From Burkholderia contaminans (GTDB lineage Bacteria > Pseudomonadota > Gammaproteobacteria > Burkholderiales > Burkholderiaceae), in contig NZ_CP090641.1 in assembly GCF_029633825.1 (NCBI RefSeq), forward strand, positions 682,001-746,000: 64,000 bases of DNA, read 5' to 3'. Made by a program: the position numbers and the translations under genes. Below are positions 8,317 through 16,771 of this stretch, one piece after another (the first letter of the stretch is position 1; the number at the start of each line of letters is the position of its first letter). Below the pieces are notes generated by a model. It did not search any database, was not told the origin of the DNA, and worked only from the letters and a program-made list of their open reading frames with translations.

Positions 8317-9084
8317 ATGTTTTCTTCCCTTCACGCACTTGCTGCCCACGCCAAACGTCTGACCAGTGTCGCGCTGATCGCCGGCACCGTCGCGATGACC
8401 GGCTGCGCATCGACCGCGACCACGTCCATGACCGCCGCGCCTGCGGCCCGCGCGCAGCCGCAGGTTCGTGCGGACGTCGTCTATGTGTCCCCGTTCGATG
8501 TGGACACGACCGACGTCAAGGTCGACGGCGGGATGATCAGCAAGATCGCGACCCTCGCGAGCGGTTCGTCCGCTGACGTGCAGCGCCAGCAAAGCGCGCT
8601 GAAAACGCGTGAGCAGCTCGCCGACGCGCTCGTGCGCGAACTCCGGTCGCAAGGCATCCCCGCGCTGCGCGGCCCGGTGCCGGACGGACGCGACGCGCTG
8701 GTCGTCGAAGGCCGGTTCGAGTCGATCGACGCCGGCAACCGCCGCCGCCGCACGCTGATCGGGCTCGGCGCGGGCAAGAGCGAAGTGAAGGCATCGGTCA
8801 CCGTGCTGTTCCAGCCGGCGCATGGCGCGCCGCAGCCGCTCGGCACATTCTCGTCCAGCGCGAACAGCGGCCGCCTGCCCGGCATGGTGGAGACCGCCGG
8901 GGTCGGCGCGGCGGCCGGCCGCCTCGCGACGTCGGCAGCAGTGGGCGCCGGCCTGCATGGCGTGTCGGAAGTGAAGCACGACACGGTGGCATCCGATACG
9001 GACCGCCTCGCGCGCTCGATCGCGAAACAACTCGCGACGCAGAACGCGGCAAATGCGTGGCTGCCGACGATATCGGCAAGCTGA
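8317..9084 (+). CDS. DUF4410-like lipoprotein
   Basis: A 255-residue predicted lipoprotein. The N terminus has a hydrophobic segment ending in a lipobox (VAMTGC), so the mature protein would start at Cys29. The remainder resembles DUF4410-type proteins: a VVYVSPFDV strand, a stretch around DALVRELRSQGIPA, a Gly-rich region (IGLGAGKSEVKASV) and a C-terminal helix of lipid-anchored periplasmic type. The role is unknown. It stands alone between the heptamer array and a DapB-like gene, both on the same strand, with 160 bases to the next start. Confidence 0.8.
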   Translation: MFSSLHALAAHAKRLTSVALIAGTVAMTGCASTATTSMTAAPAARAQPQVRADVVYVSPFDVDTTDVKVDGGMISKIATLASGSSADVQRQQSALKTREQLADALVRELRSQGIPALRGPVPDGRDALVVEGRFESIDAGNRRRRTLIGLGAGKSEVKASVTVLFQPAHGAPQPLGTFSSSANSGRLPGMVETAGVGAAAGRLATSAAVGAGLHGVSEVKHDTVASDTDRLARSIAKQLATQNAANAWLPTISAS

Positions 9085-9244
9085 CGCACCGGGCCGCCGC
9101 CAGCGAGGCCCGACGGGCACGCAGACGGGCGGCCGGGCATAATATGCGAGGCCTGTCCGACGCCATGCGCCGCGACCGTGCCGGACCACCCGGCGGCCCG
9201 CATCATGTCCCGTCCCGAATCCTGAACTTCAATCCGTCAATTTC

Positions 9245-9937
9245 ATGCAAGTACTCGTCGTAGGAACCGGCAAGCTGGCCAGCGAACTGCTCGACGCGCA
9301 CCGGCTCGACCCGGCAACCTGCCGCGTGATCCCCTGGTCGGACACCGCGCGCAACGATGCGCAACGCAGCGACGCCCGAACGATCGTCGTGCACGCCGGT
9401 TCCGGCCGCGAACTCCCCGCCGTGATCGCGTTCTGCGAGGCCACCGGGTCGCCACTCGTCGAACTGTCGACCGGCTCCGAGCTCGAAACCGGCTCGCATG
9501 CTTTCCCGGTCGTGCTGTGTCCGAACACGAACATCCTGATGCTCAAGTTCATGAGCATGCTGGAAACCAGCGGCCACCTGTTTCACGACTGCCGGATCAG
9601 CCTGACGGAGTCGCACCAGGCCGGCAAGACGTCCGTCCCCGGCACGGCCGTCGGGATCGGCCAGTCGCTCGGCGTGCGGCCGGAAGACATCCGCTCCGTG
9701 CGCGACCCGGACGTGCAGCGCAGCGAATTCGCGGTCGCCGACGATCAGCTCGGCCGCCACGCGATTCACCGGATCCGCATCGACGACGGCGCGTGCAGCC
9801 TGCAGTTGGAATCGCGCGTGGTGGGTGCGACGCCTTACGCGGATGGTGTGTCGCGCATCGTCGACGCCGTTCGGCAGCACGATCTCGAGCACCGCCGCTA
9901 TTCGATCGTCGAGTTCATTCGCAACGGCTGGCTGTAA
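9245..9937 (+). CDS. Dihydrodipicolinate reductase (DapB)-like protein
   Basis: A 230-residue protein with an N-terminal nucleotide-binding motif (VLVVGTGKLASELL) and a C-terminal region resembling the DapB substrate loop: ESHQAGKTSVPGTA corresponds to the usual E-x-H-H...K-x-D-x-PSGTA. Canonical DapB has 265-275 residues and the pattern HHxxK, so this is a divergent and shorter paralogue that may act on a different imine or oxo-acid. No lysine-pathway genes are nearby. The ATG at 9245 gives a full Rossmann start. Confidence 0.7.
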   Translation: MQVLVVGTGKLASELLDAHRLDPATCRVIPWSDTARNDAQRSDARTIVVHAGSGRELPAVIAFCEATGSPLVELSTGSELETGSHAFPVVLCPNTNILMLKFMSMLETSGHLFHDCRISLTESHQAGKTSVPGTAVGIGQSLGVRPEDIRSVRDPDVQRSEFAVADDQLGRHAIHRIRIDDGACSLQLESRVVGATPYADGVSRIVDAVRQHDLEHRRYSIVEFIRNGWL

Positions 9938-10202
9938 TCGCGGCGATACACGGCGGCCGGCACGCATGCGTGGCGTCGGAGACGTTCATTTGCGCAACGC
10001 CGGAAGTGGTTCGACGCTGATTTCCGACGATGTCGTCGATCGCCCGATCCGCGACATCCGGGCCGCCATGCTGGGTGGACTGGCCCGACAGGCCGCTCGG
10101 GGACCATGACGGGACGCCGGACTGACGCCTGCGCGGAAGCCTCCGAACGCGCAGCGGGCCGCCGGAACCGCCCTGTTCCGCCGGTCATTGCCCGCTCGAC
10201 CG

Positions 10203-11012
10203 TCACTCAACCCCAAGCACCGCCCCGCTCTCGGGCAACGTCGCGCCGCCGTCGACGACGATCGTCTGCCCCGTGATGTAAGCGGCGTCCGCCGAGGCGA
10301 GAAACAGCATCGCGTTCGCGATATCTTCCGGCTCGCCCATCCGCGCGAGCGGAATGTCGCGCGCGATCTGCGCGGCGACCGACGCGTCGCCGAGATTGCC
10401 GGCCGCCGGCGTGCGGATCATGCCCGGCTCGACGCCGTTGACCGTCACGTTGCGGCGTGCGAGTTCCAGCGCCGCCGCGCGAATGAAGCCGTTCACGCCA
10501 GCCTTCGACGCCGCGTAGTGCGCGAGCCCCGGATACACGACGCGCGGCCCCGTCACCGACGACGTGACGAGCAGCCGCCCCGCTCCCGCGCGCTCGAATG
10601 CCGGCAGCGCAGCCTGCGCGAGCCAGAACAGCGCCGACAGGTTGACCGACAGCGTCCGGTCGAGCGTCGCCTCGTCGATCTGCGTGAACGGCGTCAGCGG
10701 AAAATAAGCGGCATTGTGGATGACGACATCGAGCCGGCCGCCGTCGCGCTCGACCGCCGCGACCAGCGCGCCCAGTTCATCGCGGCTCGCGGCATCCACC
10801 CGATAGACACGCGCGTCGCCGCCCGTGCTCGCGAGCGCGTCGGCCTGCGCGGCGGCCGCCTCGCCGTTCAGGTCGGCAAGCGCGACGAACGCATCGGATT
10901 CCGCGAATCGGCGTGCGATCGCCGCGCCGATCCCCTGCGCGGCGCCCGTGACGAGCACGACGCGCCCGCTGAAATCCGCCCGCAAGCGGCCGCTGCCCGG
11001 CACGGCATTCAT
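10203..11012 (-). CDS. SDR oxidoreductase, FabG-like
   Basis: A 269-residue classical SDR: cofactor motif TGAAQGIGAAIA, acidic residue after beta-2 (LADLNG, pointing to NAD rather than NADP), the NNAG-equivalent HNAAYF, catalytic Ser in VTSSVTG and YAASKAG. The C terminus has the usual VDGG. The start at 11012 overlaps the stop of the MoaF-family gene by four bases (ATGA), so the two genes form one leftward operon. The substrate is unknown; the pairing with a MoaF-family protein and a divergent AraC regulator suggests an inducible catabolic step. Confidence 0.88.
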   Translation of the reverse strand: MNAVPGSGRLRADFSGRVVLVTGAAQGIGAAIARRFAESDAFVALADLNGEAAAAQADALASTGGDARVYRVDAASRDELGALVAAVERDGGRLDVVIHNAAYFPLTPFTQIDEATLDRTLSVNLSALFWLAQAALPAFERAGAGRLLVTSSVTGPRVVYPGLAHYAASKAGVNGFIRAAALELARRNVTVNGVEPGMIRTPAAGNLGDASVAAQIARDIPLARMGEPEDIANAMLFLASADAAYITGQTIVVDGGATLPESGAVLGVE

Positions 11013-11893
11013 CGCTGCGCCTCGCCGCCGAGCGGATGCACGGTTTCGTTCAGCACCTGCGCGTGCGCGCCGACGGGGAAGTTCGACAGCGTGCCGAAAT
11101 CGCCGCCCTGGTAGCCGAAGATCTTGCCGTCGGTCTTGCGCTGCGCGAGGTCGATCAGGACGACGCCGAGCGTCGGCACCACCTTTTCGCGCCACACGAA
11201 CAGATACAGTTCGTCCGCAATCCTGAAGTAATGACAGCGGTCGACATCGGCCAGCCCGCCCTCGACACCCTGCAGGCACTGCCACGCGTAGAAGTTCTCG
11301 TTCAGGTAGATGTGCTCGTAGCATTCGGTCGGGCTGTAGCGATACATCGTCCGCTTGCCGATCAGCTCGCGTGTGGCACCGTGCAACGGCCCCGGCTGCG
11401 TGTGGCCGCCGAGCGTGCCGTGCCGGAACTCGGCTTCGACGCCCGTCAACGGCAGCCCGCGCGCAACCCGTGTGAACGCGTCGATGCGCGTGTCGGCTTC
11501 GGTCGGCAGCGTGCCGACGACCGACGTCCATACGCCGTTGTCGAGATCGATCACGAGACTGACCGACGTCGCGCGGGCGGCCGAATCGATGTAGTCGACG
11601 AAGTACAGCCCGTCGCGCAGCCGCGTCACGCGGCACGGCTCGCGGCCGCCCGCGTCGGTCGCCGCATCGCGCCACTGCAGTGCGCCGGGCTCGAACGTAT
11701 AGACGCGCCACGCACCCGATGCGTCGCCGAGCGCGAGTGCCCGCCCGGCGAGCGCGTCGACGGATGCGAGGATGTTCGCTTCCGGCGCGAAGCCGTCCGC
11801 GAGCGCGCCAACCTGAATGAATACCGGATCGTGTCGTTCCACCTGCCGTCTCCCGCGCAGCTTCAGGCCCGGCGGGCCGTGTACGCTGCTCAT
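11009..11893 (-). CDS. MoaF-family protein
   Basis: A 294-residue protein with two MoaF-type beta-barrel halves. Strands such as WRVYTFEPGALQW, LYFVDYID and SVSLVIDLDNG fall in the N-terminal half; HIYLNENFYAWQCL, CHYFRIADELYLFVW and GVVLIDLAQRKTDGKIFGY fall in the C-terminal half. The family is named from a Klebsiella gene linked to molybdenum and monoamine regulation but has no settled biochemical function; a lipocalin-like ligand-binding role is plausible. I chose ATG 11893 because the 30 upstream in-frame residues look non-coding. It is translationally coupled to the downstream SDR. The AraC regulator starts 120 bases away in the opposite direction. Confidence 0.8.
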   Translation of the reverse strand: MSSVHGPPGLKLRGRRQVERHDPVFIQVGALADGFAPEANILASVDALAGRALALGDASGAWRVYTFEPGALQWRDAATDAGGREPCRVTRLRDGLYFVDYIDSAARATSVSLVIDLDNGVWTSVVGTLPTEADTRIDAFTRVARGLPLTGVEAEFRHGTLGGHTQPGPLHGATRELIGKRTMYRYSPTECYEHIYLNENFYAWQCLQGVEGGLADVDRCHYFRIADELYLFVWREKVVPTLGVVLIDLAQRKTDGKIFGYQGGDFGTLSNFPVGAHAQVLNETVHPLGGEAQR

Positions 11894-12012
11894 GTGCACA
11901 TGGTGCGGGCTGCGCGCGCCGCGCGGTATCGGCCAAAAGGATGAAGGGCGCGTGGCGCCGGAACGCGCTAAAGTGCACGACATCCGCGCCGTGCCCGGCG
12001 CGAGGAGCGCAC

Positions 12013-12807
12013 ATGCACCGCGTCACCCATTACCGACGGACCGACGAAGGCATCGAGGCAATCAGCCTCGAATCCGATCGTGCGTTTCCACGCCACGCGC
12101 ACGACGAATTCGGGGTCGGCGTGATCGTCAGCGGCGCGCACCGGTCGTGGAGCGGCCGCGGGCAGGTCGACGCCCTGGCCGGCGACGCGATCATGGTCAA
12201 CCCGGGCGAGATGCACGACGGCTCGCCGATCGAGGCCGGCACGGGCCGGCGCTGGCGGATGCTGTACCTCGCACCCGCGCTGGTCGCGGGCGTCGCGGCG
12301 GAAGAAGGCCTCGGCGGCGTCGAACTGGCGCATCCGGCGGTGCGCGATGTGCGGCTCGCGGCTGCGGTCGGCCGGCTGCATGCGCGCATCGTCGCCGGGG
12401 AGTCCCAGCCACTCGCTCGCGACGAAGCGCTCGTGATGCTCGTCGCCGGGCTGCTTGCCCGGCACGCGAACCGCACGCTGCCGCCGGCGGGAGTCGCACC
12501 GGCGATCCGCCTCGCCCGGGAGCGGCTCGACGCGGCGCCGGCCGTGCCCGTTTCACTCGCCGAGCTGGCTAGCCTGAGCGGCATCAGCCGCTTCCAGTTG
12601 CTGCGCGGGTTTGCCCGCGAACTCGGCATCACGCCGCACGCGTACCTGATCCAGTCGCGTGCACGGCTGGCGCGCGCGCTGCTCGCCAGCGGCCTGCCGA
12701 TCGCCGATGCCGCGGCCGAAGCCGGCTTCGCCGACCAGAGCCACCTGACGCGTGCATTCGCGCGCCAGTTCGGGATCACGCCCGGGCGGTTCACGCAGGC
12801 CGTTTGA
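12013..12807 (+). CDS. AraC-family transcriptional regulator
   Basis: A 264-residue regulator with an N-terminal cupin ligand-binding domain (FPRHAHDEFGVGVIV, then GDAIMVNPGEMHDG) and a C-terminal AraC domain with two helix-turn-helix motifs: SLAELASLSGISRFQLLRGF and IADAAAEAGFADQSHLTRAF, followed by FGITPGRF. GAGGAG lies before the ATG at 12013. It is transcribed divergently from the MoaF/SDR operon across about 120 bases, which makes that operon its most likely target. The inducer is unknown. Confidence 0.9.
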   Translation: MHRVTHYRRTDEGIEAISLESDRAFPRHAHDEFGVGVIVSGAHRSWSGRGQVDALAGDAIMVNPGEMHDGSPIEAGTGRRWRMLYLAPALVAGVAAEEGLGGVELAHPAVRDVRLAAAVGRLHARIVAGESQPLARDEALVMLVAGLLARHANRTLPPAGVAPAIRLARERLDAAPAVPVSLAELASLSGISRFQLLRGFARELGITPHAYLIQSRARLARALLASGLPIADAAAEAGFADQSHLTRAFARQFGITPGRFTQAV

Positions 12808-13006
12808 CGTCGCTGCGAACCCGCGGGGGCCGCCGCCAGGCACACCGACCTCGGAGGCGGTGGCCACATCGACGGCTTGTGGCGACTGTCGCCCGCCCCT
12901 GTCGCACAAGCATGCCGAGTCGCGCGCTCCGTATTCGACACGCCCGCGCCGCACGTTGCAATTTCGTTCAAGACGCGCGCGGCCGCCGTACGCGACGATG
13001 CAACGC

Positions 13007-13969
13007 ATGAAGACACGACTGATCGGCTATCTCTATCTCGCCGCCGCAATGGCAGGCGTCGGCAGCACCGTCATCGCGAGCCGTCTCGCGGCCGGCGGCC
13101 TGCCGCCGTTCGCGGCCACGGCGCTGCGCTTCCTGATCGCGACACCGCTGCTGTTCGCGCTGATGCGTGCGCAGCGCATGCGCTGGCCACGCATCTCCAC
13201 GCGCGACGCCGTGCTGCTCGTCATCCAGGCAGCGGCGGGCGGCGTCGGTTATACGGTGCTGCTGATCTGCGGCACGAAGCTGTCGTCGCCACTCGATGCG
13301 GGCGTGATGCTCGGCACGCTGCCCGCGATGTCGACGCTGATCGCGGCCATCGTGCTGCGCGAGCGGCAGACGCCGCGCGACTGGGTGGCCGCCGCGCTCG
13401 CAACGGCCGGCGTGCTGTTGGTCACGTTCGCGCCCGGCCAGGCCCTGCCGTCGCTCCGCACGCTCGCCGGCGATGCGCTGGTGCTGGCTGCCGTCGCCTG
13501 CGAAGCCGTATTCATCCTGCTCAACCGGCGACTGGCCGCGCCGTTGCCGCCGCTGGCGCTATCCACCGCGATGTCCGGCCTCGGCTTCGTGCTCGCCCTC
13601 GTGCCGGCCGCGTTCGAATGGCACGCGGTGGCAAGCGGCTGGACTGTCGGCGCGGTGTCGGCGATCGCCTACTACGCGCTGGTGCCGACCGTGCTCGGCT
13701 ACCTGTGCTGGTATGCGGGCTCGGCACGCACGAGCGGCACCGAGGCCGCGCTGTTCACGGCGGTCGCGCCGGTCTCGGCCGTGCTGTTCGCGGTCGCGCT
13801 GTTCGGCGAAACGCTCAGCGGCACGCGTGTCGCAGGTATCGCGCTCGTCGTCGCCGGTATGGTCGTCGGCGCGACACGGCGACGCGAACCCGAAGCACGC
13901 AATACGCACCCGGCGAATCCGGATCGACCGTCCCGCCCCGCACCCACCGCGCAAACAGCCACCGACTGA
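13007..13969 (+). CDS. EamA/DMT-family membrane exporter
   Basis: A 320-residue transporter with ten hydrophobic segments in two EamA repeats. The first repeat starts YLYLAAAMAGVGSTVIASRLA and contains PPFAATALRFLIATPLL. The second includes LVLAAVACEAVFILLNRRL and EAALFTAVAPVSAVLFAV, with the family's glutamate in LFGETLSG. Members export amino acids, metabolites or drugs. The C-terminal 35 residues are hydrophilic and Pro/Arg-rich. ATG 13007 is used; an ATG nine bases earlier is equally possible. The gene stands alone, about 200 bases after the AraC gene. Confidence 0.87.
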   Translation: MKTRLIGYLYLAAAMAGVGSTVIASRLAAGGLPPFAATALRFLIATPLLFALMRAQRMRWPRISTRDAVLLVIQAAAGGVGYTVLLICGTKLSSPLDAGVMLGTLPAMSTLIAAIVLRERQTPRDWVAAALATAGVLLVTFAPGQALPSLRTLAGDALVLAAVACEAVFILLNRRLAAPLPPLALSTAMSGLGFVLALVPAAFEWHAVASGWTVGAVSAIAYYALVPTVLGYLCWYAGSARTSGTEAALFTAVAPVSAVLFAVALFGETLSGTRVAGIALVVAGMVVGATRRREPEARNTHPANPDRPSRPAPTAQTATD

Positions 13970-14177
13970 CTCGCGCTCACCGCGTCGTTGCGTCGTTGCG
14001 GAAACGACGGCGGCTCCGCCCCGCCGTATAACCTGTCGATCGCCGTGTTTCCCTCATGCAGCCGGCAGCTGTAGGAATGTGTCCGCGCACCGCAAAACCG
14101 TTGCGCACCACCCCGCAAGATGCAATATTCGCGTGGCCGGGACCTTTGACAACCATCGAACAACAATCCGCCACGCA

Positions 14178-14726
14178 ATGAACAGGAAGGAAGCCAAAAC
14201 AAGAATCGCGGTGCTGCTGTCCGCGGGAACGAGGAAGGCCGACGCATTGGCCGAACTGTCCGGGCAAGGACTCAAGGATCGCGTGCTCGCGCAGCTGATC
14301 GCGTCGCGCCCCGATCCCGAACGCTGCCGCAGGAACAAGCTGCACATCCGGATCCTGGTCGCGCTCGGCATCGCCCAGCTCGCGATCAGCCTCGTGCTCG
14401 CGTACTACTTCTTCGCCACCGGTGCCGGCAACGGCCTCGTGCTGGTATTCCTCGCGCTGACCGTGCCGCTGTCGCTGCTGTTCATCTGGGGCTTTGCGAC
14501 CCATCGTGTCGGTGCGTACCACGCGTTCATCCTGCTGTCGCTGCTGCAGTTGCCGAAGACCATCGCCGAGCTCGGACGCGATCCGTCGAGCGCGCTGCCG
14601 AGCCTCGCGATCACGGTCCTGCTGGTGGGCTATGTCTGGTTCGTCCGCAACCGCCTGTTCCCCGACTACGGCTGGTTCACGCCGCGCAAGGTCGAAGGCC
14701 GTTACGCGTTCGTCGAGCACGCCTGA
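14178..14726 (+). CDS. Conserved inner-membrane protein, function unknown
   Basis: A 182-residue protein. The first 55 residues are charged and may contain a helical DNA- or protein-binding region (AGTRKADALAELSGQGLKDRVLAQLIASRP). Four membrane segments follow: about 60-80, 85-105, 115-130 and 140-157. The tail is cytoplasmic. I recognise no functional family. It is read rightward and converges on the entericidin gene, with the hairpin at 14760-14803 between the two stops. Confidence 0.75.
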   Translation: MNRKEAKTRIAVLLSAGTRKADALAELSGQGLKDRVLAQLIASRPDPERCRRNKLHIRILVALGIAQLAISLVLAYYFFATGAGNGLVLVFLALTVPLSLLFIWGFATHRVGAYHAFILLSLLQLPKTIAELGRDPSSALPSLAITVLLVGYVWFVRNRLFPDYGWFTPRKVEGRYAFVEHA

Positions 14727-14754
14727 CGTCACCGGCATCGAGCGCCGGCCGCAA

Positions 14755-14803
14755 GAAAAAAGGCGCCGGGCCGCCCCGCAATCGCGGGACGGCCCGGCGC
14801 CTT
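14755..14803 (-). terminator. Rho-independent terminator of the entericidin gene
   Basis: A 14-bp GC stem (AAGGCGCCGGGCCG pairing with CGGCCCGGCGCCTT at 14790-14803) is extended inward by five more pairs around an AATC-type loop. On the minus strand it is followed by a run of six T residues. It ends transcription of the entericidin gene and may also stop rightward transcription from the membrane-protein gene. Confidence 0.92.
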
Positions 14804-14825
14804 CTGCATTCCGGAACCGCTCGGC

Positions 14826-14960
14826 TTACTTGGCCTTTTCAGCCGAATCGCTGATCGCCTGGCCGCCCTTCGAAATGTCCTGCCCCACACCGGCAACCGT
14901 GTTGCAACCGGCAAGCGCGGCGGTCACCACCAGCAGCATTGCAGCAATCGTACGCGTCAT
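14826..14960 (-). CDS. Entericidin A/B-family small lipoprotein
   Basis: A 44-residue lipoprotein precursor, MTRTIAAMLLVVTAALAGC, with lipobox LAGC. The mature part is short, Gly/Ser-rich and amphipathic, as typical of entericidins (CNTVAGVGQDISKGGQAI). These are envelope lipoproteins, in enteric bacteria an antidote/toxin pair tied to stationary phase; here only one member is present. The start at 14960 is set by AAGGAG seven bases upstream. An ATG six bases earlier would lie too close to that site. Confidence 0.9.
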   Translation of the reverse strand: MTRTIAAMLLVVTAALAGCNTVAGVGQDISKGGQAISDSAEKAK

Positions 14961-15154
14961 TCTCATTCTCCTTGGAATCAACAAGCCCGACGGGCGAAGC
15001 GTTTGCGGCGTCGCGCCCGGCAACATGCCGGGCACGGGGCCTGACCTGATTATACGGAGACGGCCGCCGCACGCCAGTACGAATCCGCCGCCGGTCAGGC
15101 GGGCCACACAGCCGGTTCGCGCAGATTTTCCTTGACTTCAGCACGCCAGGAACT

Positions 15155-15175
15155 AATATACGCACCGCGTATATT
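15155..15175. promoter_or_regulatory. Perfect palindromic operator upstream of the HTH-ATCase gene
   Basis: Two 9-base arms, AATATACGC and GCGTATATT, are perfect inverted repeats separated by ACC. The site ends 18 bases before the ATG of the HTH-containing aspartate carbamoyltransferase gene, so it overlaps the likely promoter or early leader. A second, imperfect copy lies inside the gene at 15403-15421. This arrangement fits autoregulation by the gene's own helix-turn-helix domain, which is inference. Confidence 0.75.
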
Positions 15176-15193
15176 TCTCGTCAGGAGCCGCCG

Positions 15194-16489
15194 ATGACCG
15201 TTCCCCAGCAAGCCTTCCTCCGCGACGCCATGCGCCGCCTCAACATGACGCGCGAAGCGTTCGCCAGCCGCATCGGCGTCAGCCGGCGTGCGCTGGATAC
15301 CTGGCTGCTGCCCGACGATTCGCAGGAATCGCGCGGGATGCCCGAGATCGTCGAACGCTTCGTGTCGGAAATCGTCGAGCGCTCGGTACCGGAGGGCGGA
15401 GGATATACGCAAAGCGTAGATAACCAGGGGCTCGCCAAGCAGTTCTTTTTCGAAGGCAAGCCGCAACTGCTGTCGGTCGACCAGTTCTCGCGGGAATCGG
15501 TCGAGGCGCTGTTTCGCGTAGCCGACGTGATGCAGCCGATCGCGCGCCGCCACAAGATTTCGCGCGTGCTGGAAGGCGCGGTGCTCGGCAACCTGTTCTT
15601 CGAGGCCAGCACGCGTACACGCGTGTCGTTCGGCGCCGCCTTCTGCCGGCTCGGCGGTTCGGTATGCGACACGACGGGCTTCACGTTCTCGTCGATGGCC
15701 AAGGGCGAATCGATCTACGACACGAGCCGCGTGATGGCCGGCTATGTCGACGCGCTCGTGATCCGCCATCCGGAGAAAGGCTCGGTGGCCGAGTTCGCGC
15801 GCGCGACCAACCTGCCCGTGATCAACGGCGGTGACGGCCCCGGCGAGCACCCGAGCCAGGCGCTGCTGGATCTCTATACGATCCAGCGCGAGTTCTCGCG
15901 GCTCGGCAAGATCGTGGACGGCGCGCACATCGCGCTGGTCGGCGACCTCAAGTACGGCCGCACGGTGCACTCGCTCGTCAAGCTGCTCGCGCTGTACCGC
16001 GGGCTCAAGTTCACGCTCGTGTCGCCGCCGACGCTCGAGATGCCGGCCTACATCGTCGACCAGATCGCGACGAACGGCCATGTGATCGAGCAGACGACCG
16101 ATCTCGCGGCCGGGCTGCGCGGCGCGGACGTCGTCTATGCGACGCGGATCCAGAAGGAGCGCTTCACCGACGAGTCGTTCGAAGGCTACACGCCGGATTT
16201 CCAGATCAACCAGGCGCTCGTCGATTCGGTGTGCAAGCCGGACACGCTGATCATGCACCCGCTGCCGCGCGACAGCCGGCCCGGTGCGAACGACCTGTCG
16301 GTCGACCTGAACCGCGACCCGCGCCTCGCGATCTTCCGCCAGACCGACAACGGCATTCCGGTGCGGATGGCGATCTTCGCGGTGCTGCTCGGCGTCGAGA
16401 ACCTCGTCCAGCATTCGATGCGCGACGCGACGTGGCGCCCGCCGGCGTATCTCGGGCCGGAGGATGCGGTGTTTCACGGGGTGGATTGA
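15194..16489 (+). CDS. pyrB: Aspartate carbamoyltransferase with N-terminal helix-turn-helix
   Basis: A 431-residue protein. Residues about 8-60 form a helix-turn-helix domain (MTREAFASRIGVSRRALDTW). A linker follows, then a full carbamoyltransferase from about residue 78. The catalytic landmarks are FEASTRTR (carbamoyl-phosphate loop, about 137-144), GDGPGEHPSQAL (about 213-224), and MHPLPRDSR (about 354-362). The reaction makes carbamoyl-aspartate in pyrimidine synthesis. It stands alone, without pyrR, pyrC or pyrI. GGAG precedes the ATG. The DNA-binding domain together with a palindrome upstream and another within the linker-coding region suggests an enzyme that represses its own gene. It may be a second ATCase alongside a housekeeping copy elsewhere. 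Confidence 0.9.
   Translation: MTVPQQAFLRDAMRRLNMTREAFASRIGVSRRALDTWLLPDDSQESRGMPEIVERFVSEIVERSVPEGGGYTQSVDNQGLAKQFFFEGKPQLLSVDQFSRESVEALFRVADVMQPIARRHKISRVLEGAVLGNLFFEASTRTRVSFGAAFCRLGGSVCDTTGFTFSSMAKGESIYDTSRVMAGYVDALVIRHPEKGSVAEFARATNLPVINGGDGPGEHPSQALLDLYTIQREFSRLGKIVDGAHIALVGDLKYGRTVHSLVKLLALYRGLKFTLVSPPTLEMPAYIVDQIATNGHVIEQTTDLAAGLRGADVVYATRIQKERFTDESFEGYTPDFQINQALVDSVCKPDTLIMHPLPRDSRPGANDLSVDLNRDPRLAIFRQTDNGIPVRMAIFAVLLGVENLVQHSMRDATWRPPAYLGPEDAVFHGVD
15403..15421. promoter_or_regulatory. Second, imperfect copy of the ATCase palindrome, inside the gene
   Basis: ATATACGC, three bases, GCGTAGAT: the same half-sites and the same 3-base spacer as the perfect palindrome at 15155, with one mismatch in the right arm. 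It falls in the codons linking the helix-turn-helix and catalytic domains, 247 bases centre to centre from the upstream copy. That spacing would allow looping by a bivalent repressor. Confidence 0.55.
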
Positions 16490-16539
16490 AACCGGAACGA
16501 CCGAGGGCGCCCAAATCGGGCGCCGCCCGATTCAACAGG

Positions 16540-16577
16540 AAGCGCGCGGGGCTACCCGACGCGCTTCATTTTTTTCT
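16540..16577 (+). terminator. Rho-independent terminator after the ATCase gene
   Basis: The stem AAGCGCG pairs with CGCGCTT, with GGG/CCC inside, and is followed by CATTTTTTTCTC. It lies about 50 bases after the stop codon. Confidence 0.85.
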
Positions 16578-16641
16578 CGCGCGGCGAACGGGCGATCGCC
16601 ACCCCGCCACATTGATTAACACTTTCCCAATCAACGCTAAC

Positions 16642-16660
16642 AAGAACGCTTCTCATTTAC
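16642..16660 (-). promoter_or_regulatory. Putative Fur box
   Basis: On the minus strand the 19 bases read GTAAATGAGAAGCGTTCTT, about 12 of 19 matches to the Fur consensus GATAATGATAATCATTATC. It sits in an AT-rich stretch 110-130 bases before the TonB-receptor start, where an iron-regulated promoter is expected. Confidence 0.5.
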
Positions 16661-16771
16661 GTTGAAATTACATAGAATGCCGCCTGAAAACAAATCGTAA
16701 TAATTCCCGGCGGCATGCACATTTCCGCAGCGCACCGCCCCCGGGGCCACACCGCGAGGTCGAAGCGCACC

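Noticed and set aside
6409..9189. A 926-codon open frame on the minus strand over the EnvZ-type kinase and heptamer array
   Set aside because: It is antisense to clear genes, Arg/His/Gln-rich, and is kept open by GC3 bias and the stop-free heptamer array.
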